DNA of 41,321 bases from Desulfobacteraceae bacterium (GTDB lineage Bacteria; Desulfobacterota; Desulfobacteria; Desulfobacterales; Desulfosalsimonadaceae). Numbering within the stretch: the first letter of the stretch is position 1; each line of letters begins with the position of its first letter. The stretch is from assembly GCA_011390465.1 (NCBI GenBank), contig JAABSH010000034.1:1-41321 (forward strand). The letters run 5' to 3'. Under the pieces are notes generated by a model, which had not been told where the DNA came from, ran no database searches, and worked only from the letters and a program-made list of their open reading frames with translations. Position numbers and translations under genes: made by a program. Positions 38,959-41,321 of this stretch are shown one piece after another.

Positions 38959-40164
38959 ATGAATCGAATTTTCAAAAATCATTTGTTGATGATAAACTAT
39001 ATTTTTTTCATCATTCTGTTTTGTCTGTTTTTTACCCGGCCATGTCCGGCTGCACCGGAAACCGACACCCTCCATGTGCTGGCCATGGGCGACAGCCGGA
39101 TCTATACCGACATTCTCGCAGCGCGCTCCGCCGCGGTCACCGAATGTTTGCAGACAGCGGTGGAAGAAATGGCCATCACCATGGTACCGGCCGATATTCT
39201 GACACAAAAATTCGAACTGATCAGCAATCTGATATCCGCCCGGCGCAATGAATATATCACCACCTATAAGGTGCTCAAGGAAATCAACACAGAAAAAAAT
39301 TACCAGGTGCTGGTCCAGGTCACGGTTTCCGGTGCCAAATTAACAGCAGATCTTGCTGAGGCAGGGGTTATTGTTTCCACCCAGGAACTTCCGGTGCTTT
39401 TGTTCTTGATTTCTGAACAGCAGGCCGATGATATCGCGCCCCAGTACTGGTGGCGGAAAGAAAAATCCGTTTTCCAGGCCAATGCCGCCGGTGCGGCCCT
39501 GACAGCGCCATTTAAGGCAAAAGCGTTTCCCGTGATTGATACGGAAACCGTGCCCATGGGATTTTTTGACGACCTTGCCCTTTCCGCCCGGCTCACGGAT
39601 GACGAGGCCGTTGAAACCGGCCGCCGGCTCAACGCGGACATCGTTGTTACGGGCAGTGCTGTTGTCCGGGAAATGGCCAACCGCATGGGCGCCAGTGTCC
39701 TGACATTTCAGGGAACGGTTAGCGCCCGGGCATTGATCACGGAAACCGGCGAACAAATCGCGGAAACCACCGCGGCCAAAACCCGGGGCAGCCGGGATAT
39801 TGCCGCCGGCAGCAATGACGTCCTGTCCGCCGCCGGCGCGGAGGCCGGAGAGAGCTTGAGCGCACAGATTACAGCGGCATGGTACAAACACATTTTACCC
39901 CCCGGTGAAATCACATTGCGCATTGCCGGCAATGACATTCTGCCGCATCTGGTGCTCTTCAGAAACGAACTGGAAAAAATTGAAGGCGTAACCGGGCAGC
40001 AGACCCGGGAAATGACGCCGGATGAAGCGGTTCTGGCGGTTCAGTACAACAGCACGGCCCAGGCCCTGGCAGACGCCCTTCTGCTCAAGACCTTTGACGC
40101 CTTTGGCATCAGTATTCATGAAATCACCCACAACGCCATTGTGATTGAACTGGCGGTGGAATAG
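38959..40164 (+). CDS. Secreted protein with FlgT/LPP20-like N-terminal domain
   Basis: An in-frame TTG at 38953 would add two residues, but the ATG at 38959 has GGAGG ten bases upstream and is preferred, giving about 401 residues. A signal peptide (about 1-34, FFIILFCLFFTRPCPAAPE) leads to a domain (TDTLHVLAMGDSRIYTDILA, then AARSAAVTECLQTAVEEMA) that resembles the FlgT N-terminal/LPP20 domain, where many AR..A..L segments form one helix. The middle (205-290, ADIVVTGSAVVREMANR) resembles a second beta-alpha domain often found in lipoprotein-associated or flagellar outer-ring proteins. No flagellar genes lie here. I infer a periplasmic structural protein; function is not certain. Confidence 0.75.
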   Translation: MNRIFKNHLLMINYIFFIILFCLFFTRPCPAAPETDTLHVLAMGDSRIYTDILAARSAAVTECLQTAVEEMAITMVPADILTQKFELISNLISARRNEYITTYKVLKEINTEKNYQVLVQVTVSGAKLTADLAEAGVIVSTQELPVLLFLISEQQADDIAPQYWWRKEKSVFQANAAGAALTAPFKAKAFPVIDTETVPMGFFDDLALSARLTDDEAVETGRRLNADIVVTGSAVVREMANRMGASVLTFQGTVSARALITETGEQIAETTAAKTRGSRDIAAGSNDVLSAAGAEAGESLSAQITAAWYKHILPPGEITLRIAGNDILPHLVLFRNELEKIEGVTGQQTREMTPDEAVLAVQYNSTAQALADALLLKTFDAFGISIHEITHNAIVIELAVE

Positions 40165-40211
40165 ATATTTTCAGCGCATTGGTTTAAAAAAAAATTGAAA
40201 ATAAAAATTAA

Positions 40212-40362
40212 CTCGACAGTCCAAAGTTCTGTCATTCCTGCGAACGCAGGAATCTATAACTTGTCGATTATTCTGGATTCCGGCTTTTGCGGGAATGACA
40301 CCGAGAGATTATGCGTTTTCTTTATAAAATTAATAAGTTAAGTAGAACCTTGGACTGTCAAG
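40212..40362. mobile_element. 151-bp MITE-like element with nested palindromic repeat
   Basis: Terminal inverted repeats CTCGACAGTCCAAAGTTCT (40212-40230) and 40344-40362 match at 17 of 19 positions. Directly inside the left end is a second inverted repeat of the GTCATTCC...GGAATGAC type (40231-40254 and 40275-40299). No transposase is encoded. It lies between the FlgT-like gene and the restriction-gene remnant. Confidence 0.65.
40231..40299. repeat. GTCATTCC-type interspersed palindrome
   Basis: The outer arms GTCATTCCTGCGAACGCAGG (40231-40250) and the complementary segment ending GGGAATGAC (40299) pair with a few mismatches, and the left arm has its own short CCTGCGaacGCAGG hairpin. This motif class is common as an interspersed repeat in bacteria. 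It is nested in the MITE-like element. Confidence 0.7.
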
Positions 40363-40378
40363 CAACTAAATTGAAATT

Positions 40379-40753
40379 TCAGTGCAACCCTGACCGAATC
40401 TTTTCAAAGTTTTTTCCGTTGGTCATAAAAAACAGGCAGGCCCCATCACTTCTTTCCGCCCACAAGTCCCCCAACAGCCGCTTTTCCCTGGAATCATCGT
40501 TGGTATATCGGTCTTGACCCTTGTATTCCACAACCAGGTTGCGGCCGTCTTTTAACCGGCAAACAAAATCCGGATAAAATTTATCCGTGGAAGTCTGGAG
40601 CCAGAAGCCATATTTCTGATTCCGCTCAAGATTCCGCACCCAGAAATCGATTTGATCCACTGTATCCAAGAAAACAGCGCAATCTTTTTCTTCCGCTGAT
40701 CCAAGATACGCAAAACGAATAAAATGATCAAAACGAATTATTGTTATAACGAA
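40379..40753 (-). pseudogene. Remnant of a type III restriction enzyme/DEAD-box Res subunit (C-terminal nuclease part)
   Basis: The minus frame is open from a stop at 40756-40754 to a TGA at 40381-40379 (125 codons) but has no ATG; a TTG at 40669 would give 96 residues. FWVRNLERNQKYGFWLQTST, then DKFYPDFVCRLKDGRNLVVEYKGQ matches the C-terminal PD-(D/E)xK nuclease region of type III Res helicase-nucleases. PDF and VEYKG supply the nuclease residues. The helicase domain and 5' end are absent and the preceding codons are AT-rich, so the gene is a decayed tail, not a functional enzyme. Confidence 0.75.
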
Positions 40754-40758
40754 TTACG

Positions 40759-40878
40759 GTGACGAGGAACCTGGAAAATTTTGAACCAAAGATAACGCGG
40801 CCAAGCAGCCGCATGACTTTTCTGCAGCAATGGGATATGTTTGCCGTTGAAAAAGAATTGACAATTTCAGCACTATAA
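40759..40878 (+). other. Short unverified open frame in the AT-rich tail
   Basis: A GTG at 40759 opens 39 codons (VTRNLENFEPKITRPSSRMT...) ending in TAA at 40878, with no ribosome site visible and no family match. It may be chance or a fragment. It is listed only so the tail is accounted for. Confidence 0.15.
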
Positions 40879-40925
40879 AATAATAAGTTGTTCTTAAAAG
40901 TTTACATATAATCAAAGGAGTGTTT

Positions 40926-40997
40926 ATGTTCCTTAAATTAATGGATATTGTATCAATCGTTACCGACAACGGAATCACATCGCTGGTGGCTGATTGA
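40926..40997 (+). CDS. Possible 23-residue small protein
   Basis: AAAGGAGTG six bases before an ATG at 40926 is a near-ideal ribosome site. The frame encodes MFLKLMDIVSIVTDNGITSL plus three residues and stops at TGA (40995). The same frame stays open for 22 more codons after that TGA, so it could also be a gene broken by a Trp-to-stop change. No homologue is recognised. Confidence 0.3.
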   Translation: MFLKLMDIVSIVTDNGITSLVAD

Positions 40998-41321
40998 TTT
41001 TTTAACCGGAAATCTCACAACCGGATGGGTCTTTTTACCGTTTCCATAATAAAAAATCAGGATTGATCGATATTCAGGAATGCAAGGCGTTAAAAAATAA
41101 ACTGCTCAGTTTTTGATAGCAGGCCTGTTACTCCGGTCTGTTCCCAACGGAATCTAATCTCAGATTCCGCCACCATTGTTGTTTCCGTTTGTCAGTAGCG
41201 AACTCCCCATTATCAATACCAATACGGTTTTAAAAATTACCGGAGAGCTGTTTTTATCTGTCTTCCGGGGGAAAACGCTTAAAATATCAATTATAAATGG
41301 ACTGCAACAATGACAACAAAT
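40998..41321. other. AT-rich right-edge region without a convincing gene
   Basis: Stop codons are frequent in all frames. An 8-bp stem (CGGAATCT / AGATTCCG, 41148-41169, loop AATCTC) is the only clear structure. A minus-strand frame open from the right edge to about 41158 is too short to assign. ATG codons at 41296 and 41309 could begin a gene beyond the window but lack a ribosome site. Confidence 0.4.

Noticed and set aside
40754-40978. 74-residue minus-strand ORF
   Set aside because: It overlaps the small plus-strand frames in AT-rich DNA, has no ribosome site and no homology that I recognise.
40995-41063. TGA readthrough or selenocysteine after the 23-residue frame
   Set aside because: Desulfobacterota do make selenoproteins, but there is no family match, no convincing hairpin at the right distance and the downstream 22 codons end soon; a broken gene or chance is simpler.

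Overview
The window reads as chromosome of an anaerobic deltaproteobacterium, most likely a sulfate reducer of the Desulfobacterales (Desulfobacterota). This is inferred from the gene set: an ETF operon with a membrane HdrD-like Fe-S oxidoreductase, a long-form acyl-CoA dehydrogenase, a CooC-type CO dehydrogenase maturation ATPase, LarB, U32 and YkgJ proteins, and moderately GC-rich coding sequence with AT-rich gaps. No rRNA, tRNA or CRISPR array was recognised.

Layout. 1-1656: the N-terminal 552 codons of a secreted FecR/MopE-motif/fibronectin protein, running off the left edge on the minus strand and missing from simple ORF lists because its stop lies outside. 1703-6276 (minus): U32 protein, DinB, then a class III aminotransferase. 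6520-10868 (plus): CooC-like ATPase, Ski2-like helicase, cardiolipin synthase. 10869-11768 (minus): PHP-domain protein. 11937-18711 (minus): a fatty-acid/acyl-CoA oxidation block made of emo-etfB-etfA and tetR-acyl-CoA dehydrogenase. 18999-20493 (minus): EF-P and a TrpF-like protein. 20539-23697 (plus): guaA, a membrane coiled-coil protein, larB. 23709-24869 (minus): class I aminotransferase. 25006-27684 (plus): B12-binding radical SAM protein and an unknown membrane-anchored protein. 28311-29720 (plus): ammonium transporter behind a sigma-54-like promoter. 29998-35503 (minus): two YkgJ proteins with dGTPase, a Dus enzyme, a RelBE-type module and a trypsin-like protease. 35693-40164 (plus): dienoyl-CoA isomerase-like crotonase, RimO, polyprenyl synthase and a secreted FlgT-like protein. 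40165-41321: repeats, a decayed type III restriction gene and AT-rich DNA with no convincing gene.

The best-connected system is the acyl-CoA oxidation block. A TetR regulator has two abutting perfect 18-bp palindromes (TGAATGAANNTTCATTCA) over its own predicted -10 and start point. A 16/18 match sits in the same place over the predicted promoter of emo-etfBA, more than 2.6 kb away. This predicts one acyl-CoA-responsive repressor controlling the dehydrogenase, its electron carrier ETF and the ETF:menaquinone oxidoreductase.

The second theme is a dense set of short palindromic interspersed repeats in the gaps. There are two NNATCG-hexamer elements, two (C)CAGAG-type elements, a G-rich 109-bp element, an element abutting efp, and a 151-bp MITE-like element with a second repeat nested inside it. 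None carries a transposase. Two genes (tetR and rimO) also look as if they may start at AUU or AUC codons.
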